Of a stretch of DNA of 64,000 bases, positions 32,728 to 39,698 are shown one piece after another. The stretch spans positions 9,006 to 73,005 of the forward strand of contig CAZVZK010000040.1 of assembly GCA_964630925.1 (NCBI GenBank), given 5' to 3'. Positions within the stretch are counted from its first letter, which is position 1; each line of letters starts with the position of its first letter. The DNA comes from RGDT01 sp964630925 (GTDB taxonomy: Bacteria; Planctomycetota; Planctomycetia; Gemmatales; Gemmataceae). The position numbers and the translations under genes were made by a program. The notes under the pieces were generated by a model. It was not told the DNA's origin, did no database searches, and saw nothing but the letters and a program-made list of their open reading frames with translations.

Positions 32728-34212
32728 TCACACGCCGTCGAGGTGCCACGCCCAGGTCTGCACCGTCTCGCCGAACGGCGTCTCGTCGCCCACCGAGCCC
32801 TTGCCCGCCAGACACACCGTCGCGCCGGCCACGGTGCCGCGCCCGTCCCACGGCCTGCCGCTGAGCGCCACACGCCCGGCGCCGCCGCGGCGTGGCACGA
32901 ATCGCACCTTGTCGCCGGGACGCAGCACACGCGCCTTGCCGTGGTACACCGGTCCGAGGCCGCGCCAGGTGCGTCCGCCGTCGAGGGAGAACTGCCACTC
33001 GCCCTCGCCCTGCAGACGCACGACGGCGAGGCCGTCGCCGGTGAGGTCGCCCGCCGCCGGCTGGGCCTGCCACGGGGCCGGCGGCAACGGACGCTCGTCC
33101 TCCGGGGCCGGCTCGATGGCGGCCGACGCCGTCACCGCGTTGGCGCTGAACGCCGTGTTGCCGCCGACGCTGAGACGCGCGGCGAGGTTGACCTGTTCGC
33201 CGGCGGTGCCGGAGGAGCCGTCCCACAGGCGGTAGGTGAGTTTGGCGTTGCCGGCCCATGCCTTGCGTGGGGTGAAGCGAAGACTCGCGCCCGCCGGGAG
33301 GAGGAGGGCCTTGCCGTGCTGCGTCTCGCCCAGGGGTGCCCACTCGGCGGAGTCGTCGGCCCGCTGCTCCCACTGCCCGCGCCCGACGGCGGACACGACG
33401 GCGATGCCCATGCCCGCGGCGCCGAGGATGGCCGAGACGGACATGCCCTCGCGGATCGAGGCCAGCGAGCCGGGGCCGTCGGCGACGGGGGCCTGGTGCG
33501 GAGGCGGCGCGATGGTGACGCCGACCTCGGTCGCCGGGATCTCGCCGTCGGACGTGCCGAAGGAGAAGGCGTCGGCGCCGGGGGCGTCGCCCTCGTGGCG
33601 GTAGGTGATCCGGCCGGCGTTCACGTCCTCCTGCGTGAAGGCGTCGCCGCCGGTGAGGGCGAAGCCGTCGCGGAGGAGCGTGCCGTGGGCCGGGGGTGAG
33701 AGCAGCATGAGGTCGATGACGGCCGGCGCGGCCCCCGTGACGGTGATCTGCTCCGGGCCGACGGCCGCCGACTCGCCCGGCAGTACCGAAAACCCGGTGA
33801 CGGGGCCGAGCGTGAGGGCCAGCGGTGCCGGAGCGGCGGGGGCCGGTTCGGTGACGGGCTCCGGGGCCGGCTCTGCGGTGGGCGCGGCGTCCACCACGGG
33901 CTCGGTTGGCGCCGGCGCGGGCGGGCGCAGCTCGAAGACGCCGGGGGCGTTCTCCGCGAGGGTGTAGCTGCCGCCGGCGCACTGGACGGCGACGGCGGAC
34001 GGGGGCGGCTCGTCGTGGGTCTCGTAAGAGGGGATGGCGGCGTCGGCGAGGGGGCCGTCGGTGTCGAGGGTGCCGCAGGCGAGCATGTCGGGGGTCGGCG
34101 CGGGGAGGTCGGGCACGTCCGGCGGCATGCGGAAGCCGGGCTGGCCGCTGAACAGGGCCTCGTCGATGCCGGCGCGGTCGGGGGACAGGGTGTCGGCGTG
34201 ATGCTGGCTCAT
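32728..34212 (-). CDS. Protein with CSPG/Cadherin_3-type repeat, acidic N-terminus
   Basis: 494 residues. A Pro/Ala-rich first third is followed by LTGGDAFTQEDVNAGRITYRHEG, the hallmark of Cadherin_3 (CSPG/NG2) repeats found in large adhesin-like proteins. Later segments (WEQRADDSAEWAPLG and WQFSLDGGRTWRGLG, each followed by a LRFTPRK/VRFVPRR-like strand) look like two units of a planctomycete extracellular repeat. No signal peptide is visible at the N-terminus, so export, if any, is by another route. The ATG at 34212 follows GGAGG. Confidence 0.65.
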   Translation of the reverse strand: MSQHHADTLSPDRAGIDEALFSGQPGFRMPPDVPDLPAPTPDMLACGTLDTDGPLADAAIPSYETHDEPPPSAVAVQCAGGSYTLAENAPGVFELRPPAPAPTEPVVDAAPTAEPAPEPVTEPAPAAPAPLALTLGPVTGFSVLPGESAAVGPEQITVTGAAPAVIDLMLLSPPAHGTLLRDGFALTGGDAFTQEDVNAGRITYRHEGDAPGADAFSFGTSDGEIPATEVGVTIAPPPHQAPVADGPGSLASIREGMSVSAILGAAGMGIAVVSAVGRGQWEQRADDSAEWAPLGETQHGKALLLPAGASLRFTPRKAWAGNAKLTYRLWDGSSGTAGEQVNLAARLSVGGNTAFSANAVTASAAIEPAPEDERPLPPAPWQAQPAAGDLTGDGLAVVRLQGEGEWQFSLDGGRTWRGLGPVYHGKARVLRPGDKVRFVPRRGGAGRVALSGRPWDGRGTVAGATVCLAGKGSVGDETPFGETVQTWAWHLDGV

Positions 34213-34304
34213 GGCGGCCTCCATGCCACGCAAGGGTGCGAGATCCTCAGAGCCGGCATCCTAGCCGAACCTGGCGAGTCGGGGCAAGAGCATCTGCCGC
34301 GCCG

Positions 34305-35003
34305 TCACGCGCCCATCTTCTCCGCCGAGGCGTCGGCGAGGTCGGCGGCGATCTTGTCCAGCAGCCGCCAGCACGCGAGGTGGTAATCGTCGTCCAGCTC
34401 GACATGGTCGCCGACGGGGTGGCGGGCCTTCTTGCCGGCCTTCCGGACGTACACCTCGTTGACGACGCCCTCGTTGTGTTCGAGGATGTCGCGTGTCGCC
34501 TTGACCTCGGCGAGGGAGTCGATCTCGTCGTCCGCCGGGCAGCCGAGGGCGACGCACTTGTTCATGACGGCGAACCAGTCGCGGACATTGCCGTAGCGCA
34601 GGTCGTTGAGCTGCCTGCCGATGACGTTGGCGATGACCTCGTCACGGTCGGCGGCGCGGAGGACGGCCTCGAAGTCGAGCTGGGTGCGGGCGAATTGCCA
34701 GGGGTTGTGGCGGAACAGGCGGTGCAGGAAGTCGAAGAGGAAGGCCTCAAAGATCGAGACGAATTGGCGGAAGGTGAAGCGCAGGAGATAGGCCTTGTCG
34801 TACTCCAGGGCGAGCGAAACGAGCTCGTCCTGGTTGATGGGCTTTCCGACGACCAGGCTGTCCGAGGTCGTGCGGTGACCTTGAGCGACGAAGAGCTGGA
34901 AGGAGCGCCAGACCGCCCGCGAGTGGACGTGAAAATCCATGACGGACGCGAGGGACTTCCTCGCTCGGTCCGTGATCCGCCGCAGATCATCGTCGAGGGG
35001 CAT
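34305..35003 (-). CDS. HEPN-like protein (possible RNase toxin)
   Basis: 232 residues, predicted all-helical. RDILEHN at 171-177 matches the HEPN Rx4-6H motif (Arg171, His176, with the common adjacent Asn177), and the helices before it (AYLLRFTFRQFVSIFEAFLF) resemble the RiboL-PSP/MAE_28990 HEPN types. The gene lies 11 nt downstream of a 79-residue small protein on the same strand, the layout of a two-gene toxin-antitoxin or abortive-infection module. The RNase activity is inferred from the motif only. Confidence 0.6.
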   Translation of the reverse strand: MPLDDDLRRITDRARKSLASVMDFHVHSRAVWRSFQLFVAQGHRTTSDSLVVGKPINQDELVSLALEYDKAYLLRFTFRQFVSIFEAFLFDFLHRLFRHNPWQFARTQLDFEAVLRAADRDEVIANVIGRQLNDLRYGNVRDWFAVMNKCVALGCPADDEIDSLAEVKATRDILEHNEGVVNEVYVRKAGKKARHPVGDHVELDDDYHLACWRLLDKIAADLADASAEKMGA

Positions 35004-35014
35004 CGGCGGCCCTT

Positions 35015-35254
35015 TCAGTCCACGGAATCGAGGATGGCCTGGGCGCGGATGGGGTCGCCCTTCCGCCCCAGGTTCACATCGGTCACAGCCGGCTGCCCAT
35101 CCACGGACACGGCGAGGTGATCGACCCAGTACTTGACCCCGTGATCGCTCAGGAGCTGCTTCACCCGCTCCAACTGATCCACCGTGATGCGGATGTACGG
35201 CCCGGCTGAAGTGGTCCCCACCTGGATCGGCTTGTTGTCGTGCGGATTCTTCAT
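35015..35254 (-). CDS. Small conserved hypothetical paired with the HEPN-like gene
   Basis: 79 residues with no recognised domain. The core (IQVGTTSAGPYIRITVDQLERVKQLLSDHGVKYWVDHLAVSVDG) alternates strand, helix, strand, like a small ferredoxin-like or antitoxin fold. A very good expression signal is present: TATAAT at 35286-35291 and GGGAGGAGG just before the ATG. The gene precedes the HEPN-like gene by 11 nt, so an antitoxin or regulator role is a reasonable inference. Confidence 0.65.
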   Translation of the reverse strand: MKNPHDNKPIQVGTTSAGPYIRITVDQLERVKQLLSDHGVKYWVDHLAVSVDGQPAVTDVNLGRKGDPIRAQAILDSVD

Positions 35255-35285
35255 CTCTCGCCTCCTCCCTTCAGTCTTCGCACCC

Positions 35286-35291
35286 ATTATA
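35286..35291 (-). promoter_or_regulatory. Consensus -10 element (TATAAT) of the HEPN module
   Basis: A perfect TATAAT on the minus strand, 31 nt upstream of the ATG at 35254, facing away from the GNAT promoter (TACAAT at 35308-35313). Confidence 0.65.
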
Positions 35292-35307
35292 CCTGACGCC
35301 CGCCCGC

Positions 35308-35313
35308 TACAAT
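35308..35313 (+). promoter_or_regulatory. Putative -10 element (TACAAT)
   Basis: TACAAT lies 25 nt before the ATG at 35339. It overlaps a spurious in-frame ATG at 35312, which argues for the downstream start. Confidence 0.55.
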
Positions 35314-35338
35314 GGCCCGGCCCGCCGGAGCCGCGCCA

Positions 35339-36073
35339 ATGAGCGATTCGTGGATGCCGCACCTCCGCCTCCAGATCCCCCCGGAGCAGTTCCGCGCCCT
35401 GCCACGCAACCCCGCGTACAAGTACGAATTGCTCGGCGGCGAGACGTGGATCAGCCCGCGGCCCAAGTACTACCACGCCCGCCTCGACCTCGCCTCCCAC
35501 GAGGCCGCCCTCCCCGCCTCGGTGCCGATTAAGCCGTTGCACGACGGCGAATGGCCCCGCCTCACCGAGCTGTTCATGGCGGCGTTCGCCCGGCACCAGC
35601 CGTTCGCCGGCGCGGGCGACAGGCTGCGCGAGGCCGCCGAGAAGTCGCTGGAGCAGACACGCACGGGCGGCGACGGGCCGCTCATCCGCCCGGCGTGCCT
35701 CGTCGCCGAGGACGCGCGGGGCGACGCCGTCGGCGCGGCCCTGGTGACGCTGGTGCCGGACAAGGACCCGGAGGGGTGGGACTCGTTCCTGTGGCGCGAG
35801 CCGGCCGACGAGGGCACCGTCGCCCGCCGCGAGGGCTGGCCGCACCTGACGTGGATCTTCGTGGCGCCGTTCTCGGCGGGGCACGGTGTGGGGACGGCGT
35901 TGTTGGCAGGCGTGGTGCGCGAGCTGCGGGGGCTGGGGTTCGCCGACCTGCTCAGCACGTTCCTGGTGGGGAACGAGTCGAGCATGATGTGGCACTGGCG
36001 GAACGGGTTCCGCCTGCTCAGCTACCCCGGCTCGTGGCGGCGGCTGCATCGCCGCCACGAGGGGCCGGGTTGA
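35339..36073 (+). CDS. GNAT-family N-acetyltransferase with N-terminal extension
   Basis: 244 residues. Residues about 60-240 form a GNAT domain: LTWIFVAPFSAGHGVGTALLAGVV contains the acetyl-CoA loop (GHGVG) and VGNESSMMWHWRNGFR is the late Asn/Trp segment. The first 50 residues (FRALPRNPAYKYELLGGETWISPRP) resemble the opening of Uma2-type proteins and occur before GNAT domains in Gemmata relatives. The 3' end is part of a 12-bp perfect hairpin. Substrate unknown. Confidence 0.82.
   Translation: MSDSWMPHLRLQIPPEQFRALPRNPAYKYELLGGETWISPRPKYYHARLDLASHEAALPASVPIKPLHDGEWPRLTELFMAAFARHQPFAGAGDRLREAAEKSLEQTRTGGDGPLIRPACLVAEDARGDAVGAALVTLVPDKDPEGWDSFLWREPADEGTVARREGWPHLTWIFVAPFSAGHGVGTALLAGVVRELRGLGFADLLSTFLVGNESSMMWHWRNGFRLLSYPGSWRRLHRRHEGPG
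36031..36061 (+). terminator. Hairpin overlapping the end of the GNAT gene
   Basis: CTCGTGGCGGCG (36031-36042) is perfectly complementary to 36050-36061 around GCTGCAT. It lies just before the stop codon, between convergent genes, so it may terminate transcription. It shares the core CTCGTGGCGGC with the inverted repeat at 32.1 kb. Confidence 0.5.
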
Positions 36074-36080
36074 GGGGCCG

Positions 36081-37301
36081 TCACTTCTTGCGGGCGGCCG
36101 CCTCGATGGTCTGCCGCACCTGGCCCAGCAGCATGATGTGCCAGATGGAGAGCGCCACGTTGGTGGCCAGGATCACGAACATGACGATCATCATGAAGAT
36201 GCCGCCGAGCTGGGCGCCGACCTGGTTCCCCCCCGCGATGGCGCCGAAGGCCGCCGCGCCGGCGGTGGCGATGGCGATGGCCATCAGGACGACCTCGACG
36301 CCCCCGGCGATGAGGACGACGACCATCCAGGTCATGGCCTTGGCGCCGGTCGGCGTGTCGCGCACCTGCTCGCAGAGGTTCTTCAGGAAGAGGCACCATA
36401 GGATCAGGGCGGCCAGCGTGACGAAGCCGTTGATCGCCCCGTTGACGATGAACAGGCCGAAGCCGGCGGCGAAGGCCACGACGCTCGCGAGGACGATGGG
36501 GGCGGCGGCGCAGATGAAGGCGGCCAGGGCCATGCCCCAGGTGGGGTGTCCGCGCTCGGATGGGGCCTGGAGGCACAGGCCCATGCCGGTCAGGATGAGG
36601 GCCACCCCGGCGAAGCTGGCCACGCCCAGGATGGCATACACGATGAACCCGACGTACAACATCGCGCCGTACGCGCCGCCGTAGGCGAGCAGCATCCCGA
36701 GGATGCTGAACAGGATCAGCACCGCCAAAGCGCCCAGCAGCGTCCACCCGCCGTACTGGCACAGCGACAGGGCGAATGACACGCCCTGATACGCCTTCTT
36801 CAGGTTCCGCGGCGGCGGGTCGTCGTACCGGCCACGGCCACGGTCCCGATCACGGTCGTCGTAATCGTCGTCCCGCCCCCGGCCGCGATCCCGGCCGCGG
36901 TCGTAATCGTCATCGTCGCGGCGTGGGCGGCCCCGGTCCCGGTCCCTGTCGTCGTCGCGGTCCCTGTCGCGGCCACGGTCACGGTCCCTGTCCCGATCCC
37001 TGTCGTCGTCCCGGTCACGCCCGCGTCCGCGGTCACGATCATCATCGTCGTCATCGCGGCGGCCGCGGGAGCGCGGCCGGTCATCGTCGTCGTCTTCGCG
37101 GCGCTTCGGGAGCGGGGGCGCGGGGCGGCTGGTCAGGCCGCCATCGCGGCCCTTGCCGTTGGACGGGCGTCCGCCGCCGGCGGAGTCCTCGTCGGCGGTG
37201 AACATCTTGCTGCACCCGGGGCACTTGACCTTCTTGCCGAGGAGGTCGTCGGGCACCTTCAGCTTCTTGTCGCAGTCCGGGCACGTCGTGATCACTGGCA
37301 T
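36081..37301 (-). CDS. MJ0042 zinc-ribbon multi-pass membrane protein with Asp/Arg repeat linker
   Basis: 406 residues. CPDC (7-10) and CPGC (27-30) form an MJ0042-type ribbon. Residues about 60-165 are an extreme Asp/Arg/Gly low-complexity tract of DRDRD, RGRD and DDD units. Residues about 180-400 contain six or seven transmembrane helices with Gly/Ala-rich sequence. The role is unknown; the ribbon and linker would face the cytosol. It converges with the GNAT gene, with stop codons 8 nt apart. Confidence 0.7.
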   Translation of the reverse strand: MPVITTCPDCDKKLKVPDDLLGKKVKCPGCSKMFTADEDSAGGGRPSNGKGRDGGLTSRPAPPLPKRREDDDDDRPRSRGRRDDDDDDRDRGRGRDRDDDRDRDRDRDRGRDRDRDDDRDRDRGRPRRDDDDYDRGRDRGRGRDDDYDDRDRDRGRGRYDDPPPRNLKKAYQGVSFALSLCQYGGWTLLGALAVLILFSILGMLLAYGGAYGAMLYVGFIVYAILGVASFAGVALILTGMGLCLQAPSERGHPTWGMALAAFICAAAPIVLASVVAFAAGFGLFIVNGAINGFVTLAALILWCLFLKNLCEQVRDTPTGAKAMTWMVVVLIAGGVEVVLMAIAIATAGAAAFGAIAGGNQVGAQLGGIFMMIVMFVILATNVALSIWHIMLLGQVRQTIEAAARKK

Positions 37302-37326
37302 GACCGATCCCCCCGAGGCCGCCGCC

Positions 37327-37929
37327 TCACATCCATCTCCGGGCCAGCCACAGCGTCACGGGCACGCCCAGCGCGACCCCAAGGGCCATCCCCACCACCG
37401 CCTTGTTCTTCCCCGCCTGTGTATCGCCGGACCCCGCCGGGTCCATCTCGCCCGCCCTGAGCAGAGGCAGGTCGTGTGCCGCCATCACCGCCGCCGGGAT
37501 CCCCGTCGCCAGGCTCGCCAGCAGCCCCAGCGGCCCCGCCACGAGGGACACCGCCCCGGAGTACAGACTGACGATCCCCAGCAGATGGACCAACCCTCCC
37601 CGGTGCGGCAGGCTGTCCCTCCTCGGGCCGGCCCGCACCGAGCCCGCCGCGAACAGATACCCGCAGTGCAAACAGCAGTCGTCGTGGCTGCCCACGGGCC
37701 TGTGGCAGCCGGGGCACAGGGGCCGGGGCCTCCGCCCCTTCACCTCCTCCGTGACCGGCACGTCCCTGAGCCGATAGACCAGTGCCTCCGGCGCCCCCGG
37801 TGACTGCGTCCGCCCGGCCTCAAGAGTGAAGACGTTGCCGCAGGCCGGACAGCGCGTCCTCGCGCCCGCGGTCAGGAAGATGGCCTGAACGCCGTACCCG
37901 CACGCAGGACAGGTGACCAGCTCCGGCAT
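37327..37929 (-). CDS. Double zinc-ribbon membrane protein
   Basis: 200 residues. The first ribbon (CPAC at 7-10, CPAC at 27-30) is of MJ0042 type. A second follows at about 72-92 (CPGC, then CLHC). Two or three hydrophobic segments occupy about 115-200. The ATG at 37929 is chosen because conserved sequence starts there; the frame upstream is not conserved. It precedes the Asp/Arg-tract protein by 25 nt on the same strand, so the two zinc-ribbon genes form an operon. Function unknown. Confidence 0.7.
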   Translation of the reverse strand: MPELVTCPACGYGVQAIFLTAGARTRCPACGNVFTLEAGRTQSPGAPEALVYRLRDVPVTEEVKGRRPRPLCPGCHRPVGSHDDCCLHCGYLFAAGSVRAGPRRDSLPHRGGLVHLLGIVSLYSGAVSLVAGPLGLLASLATGIPAAVMAAHDLPLLRAGEMDPAGSGDTQAGKNKAVVGMALGVALGVPVTLWLARRWM

Positions 37930-37986
37930 GGCTGTCCTGGGGGACAGGGGAAGTTTTACCGCCTCGGTGGCCCGATGCCTAGATGG

Positions 37987-37992
37987 TACAAT
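37987..37992 (+). promoter_or_regulatory. -10 element (TACAAT) with near-leaderless start
   Basis: TACAAT ends 13 nt before the ATG at 38006 of the pseudouridine synthase gene, leaving a predicted leader of about 7 nt and no Shine-Dalgarno. Confidence 0.5.
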
Positions 37993-38005
37993 GCCGGGGC
38001 GGTGT

Positions 38006-38761
38006 ATGGAAGGCGAGCAGGGGGCGGCGGTGCGGAAGAACCCCACGGGCCGGCGCGTGCAGCTCCACCGGGCGTTGTCGAAGCTCGGCCTGGGGTCGCG
38101 CGGCCAGGCGTGGGGCTGGATCGTCGGCGGGCGGGTGCGTGTCGATGGCCGCGTCGTCCGCGAGCCGCTGTCGTGGGTCGATCTCGACGCGCAGAAGGTC
38201 ACCCTCGACGGCGAGACGGCGGCCGTCGAGCGCGTCGTCCTCGCCCTGCACAAGTCGGCGGGCGTCGTCACGACACGCAGCGACGAGCGCGGCAGGCGCA
38301 CGGTGTTCGACCTGCTGCCCGATGGCCTGCCCTACCTGCACGCCGCCGGGCGGCTCGACGCCGACAGCGAGGGCCTGCTCGTCCTGACGAACGACAGCGT
38401 CGTGTCGTCCCGTCTGACCGACCCGGAGCGGCACGTCCCGAAGACCTACCGCGTCTGGGTCGAGGGCGACCCGGCGGACGACGTGCTGGCCCGATTGCGT
38501 GCCGGCGTGGTGCTGGACGACGGGCCGACACGCCCGTGTGTCGTCGGGCTCGTCGGGCCGTCGGTGATGGACGTGACCCTCACGGAGGGGCGCAACCGTC
38601 AGGTGCGGCGCATGCTGGCCGCCGTGGGCCATCCGGTGTTGCGGCTGGTGCGGACGGCCATCGGCCGGCTGGAGCTGGGGGCGTTGCCGGCGGGCGGATG
38701 GCGCGTGCTGGATGCCGGGGATGAGGCCCTGCTCATCGGATCAGGCGAGCGGGCCCCGTAA
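38006..38761 (+). CDS. RsuA/RluB/E/F-family pseudouridine synthase
   Basis: 251 residues. An N-terminal S4 RNA-binding domain (LHRALSKLGLGSRGQAWGWIVGGRVRVDGR) leads to the catalytic domain with AAGRLDADSEGLLVLTND, whose GRLD Asp is the nucleophile, and later EGRNRQVRRMLAAVGHPVLRLVR. It converts uridine to pseudouridine in rRNA; the exact site cannot be assigned. The last codons (GERAP) and stop lie in a copy of the GGATCAGGCGAGCGG hairpin element. Confidence 0.9.
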   Translation: MEGEQGAAVRKNPTGRRVQLHRALSKLGLGSRGQAWGWIVGGRVRVDGRVVREPLSWVDLDAQKVTLDGETAAVERVVLALHKSAGVVTTRSDERGRRTVFDLLPDGLPYLHAAGRLDADSEGLLVLTNDSVVSSRLTDPERHVPKTYRVWVEGDPADDVLARLRAGVVLDDGPTRPCVVGLVGPSVMDVTLTEGRNRQVRRMLAAVGHPVLRLVRTAIGRLELGALPAGGWRVLDAGDEALLIGSGERAP

Positions 38762-38767
38762 GGGGCC
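38738..38767. repeat. GGATCAGGCGAGCGG hairpin element, copy A
   Basis: GGATCAGGCGAGCGG is followed by a perfect GGCCCC-GTAA-GGGGCC stem-loop. It overlaps the 3' end of the pseudouridine synthase gene and could terminate it. Related copies are at 47168 and 53567. Confidence 0.65.
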
Positions 38768-38859
38768 GGAGACCCCGCCGTGCCGAGTCTCCGCCGTGAG
38801 CCCGGCCGCCCCCTCGCGTGTCTGTTTGGTTCACCAGCCACACACGAAGGGGCGCCCCC

Positions 38860-39201
38860 ATGAGCAGCAGGAAGAAGGCCGCCCGCGAGGCATTCCGTGC
38901 CGCGGTCTACCGCCGCGACGGCTACCGCTGCGCCGTCTGCGGGCACGAGCCGAGGCCGGAGGAGTGGGCGAAGGAGCCACGCCCCCTCGACGCCCACCAC
39001 ATCACGGACCGCAACGAGATGCCCAACGGCGGGTACGTCGCGGAGAACGGCATCAGCCTGTGCGGGTCCTGCCACCTCCTCGCCGAGGCCGAGCATGCGG
39101 GCGGCCCGCCAACGCCCGGATACTCGCGCGGCGAATTGTACGCCCGCATCGGATCGTCACACGAGAAGGCCCTGCGGGCGAGCGCGGCGCTGGAGGGGTG
39201 A
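38860..39201 (+). CDS. HNH endonuclease
   Basis: 113 residues. FRAAVYRRDGYRCAVCG opens the HNH fold with C24 and C27, LDAHHITDR supplies the catalytic His pair (46-47), ENGISLCGSCH supplies Asn63, C68, C71 and His72. Small solitary HNH proteins of this kind occur in phages, restriction systems and as housekeeping nucleases; no partner gene is adjacent. The ATG at 38860 is preceded by GGGGCG. Confidence 0.85.
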   Translation: MSSRKKAAREAFRAAVYRRDGYRCAVCGHEPRPEEWAKEPRPLDAHHITDRNEMPNGGYVAENGISLCGSCHLLAEAEHAGGPPTPGYSRGELYARIGSSHEKALRASAALEG

Positions 39202-39234
39202 GCGCCGAATGGGGGCATCCGGCCGGACCACTCC

Positions 39235-39240
39235 TTGACA
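39235..39240 (+). promoter_or_regulatory. Possible promoter with perfect -35 (TTGACA)
   Basis: TTGACA is followed 16 nt later by TAATGT, a weak -10, upstream of the STAS gene at 39307. A perfect -35 is rare in this GC-rich sequence. Confidence 0.4.
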
Positions 39241-39306
39241 TCGCCCCGTGCGGGATTAATGTGAAGGGCGTCCCCTCTCGCCCCGCGCTCGCGTCCGAGG
39301 CTCATC

Positions 39307-39672
39307 ATGGACAACTACCGGCTCATCAAGGTGGAGTGGCAAGGCGCCGTCGCCTGCATCCGCTTGCGCAAGTCGCGCCTCGACGAATCGGAGATCCAGC
39401 AGCTCGGCGAGGAGGTCATCGACGCCGCCGGCCGCGAGGGCAACAAGGCCGCCCTCAGCCTCGGCCCGCAGACGCCCGAGTGCCTCTACAGCGTGTTCCT
39501 GGCCAAGCTCATCGCCGTCCGCAACGCCCTCAAACGCAAGGGCGGCGACTTCGCCCTCGTCGAGGTCGGCCCGGTCGCGTACTCGGTCTTCGAGGCGTGC
39601 CTGCTGCACCGGGAGTTCACCTTCCTCCCCGACTTCGCCGCCGCCCTGGCCCACTTCGGCGTCACGGCGTAA
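39307..39672 (+). CDS. STAS-domain protein (anti-sigma-antagonist-like)
   Basis: 121 residues, a single STAS domain: VEWQGAVACIRLRKSRLDESEIQQLGEEVIDAA matches the first strand and helix, and FALVEVGPVAYSVFEACLLHREFTFLPD matches the last part (LxNVxPxVxxVFxxxxLxxxF). The Ser normally phosphorylated in SpoIIAA is not clearly present. It may regulate a partner-switching cascade, but no anti-sigma kinase lies nearby. Confidence 0.75.
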   Translation: MDNYRLIKVEWQGAVACIRLRKSRLDESEIQQLGEEVIDAAGREGNKAALSLGPQTPECLYSVFLAKLIAVRNALKRKGGDFALVEVGPVAYSVFEACLLHREFTFLPDFAAALAHFGVTA

Positions 39673-39698
39673 GGGCGGGAGCGCCACCCGCCCTCATC

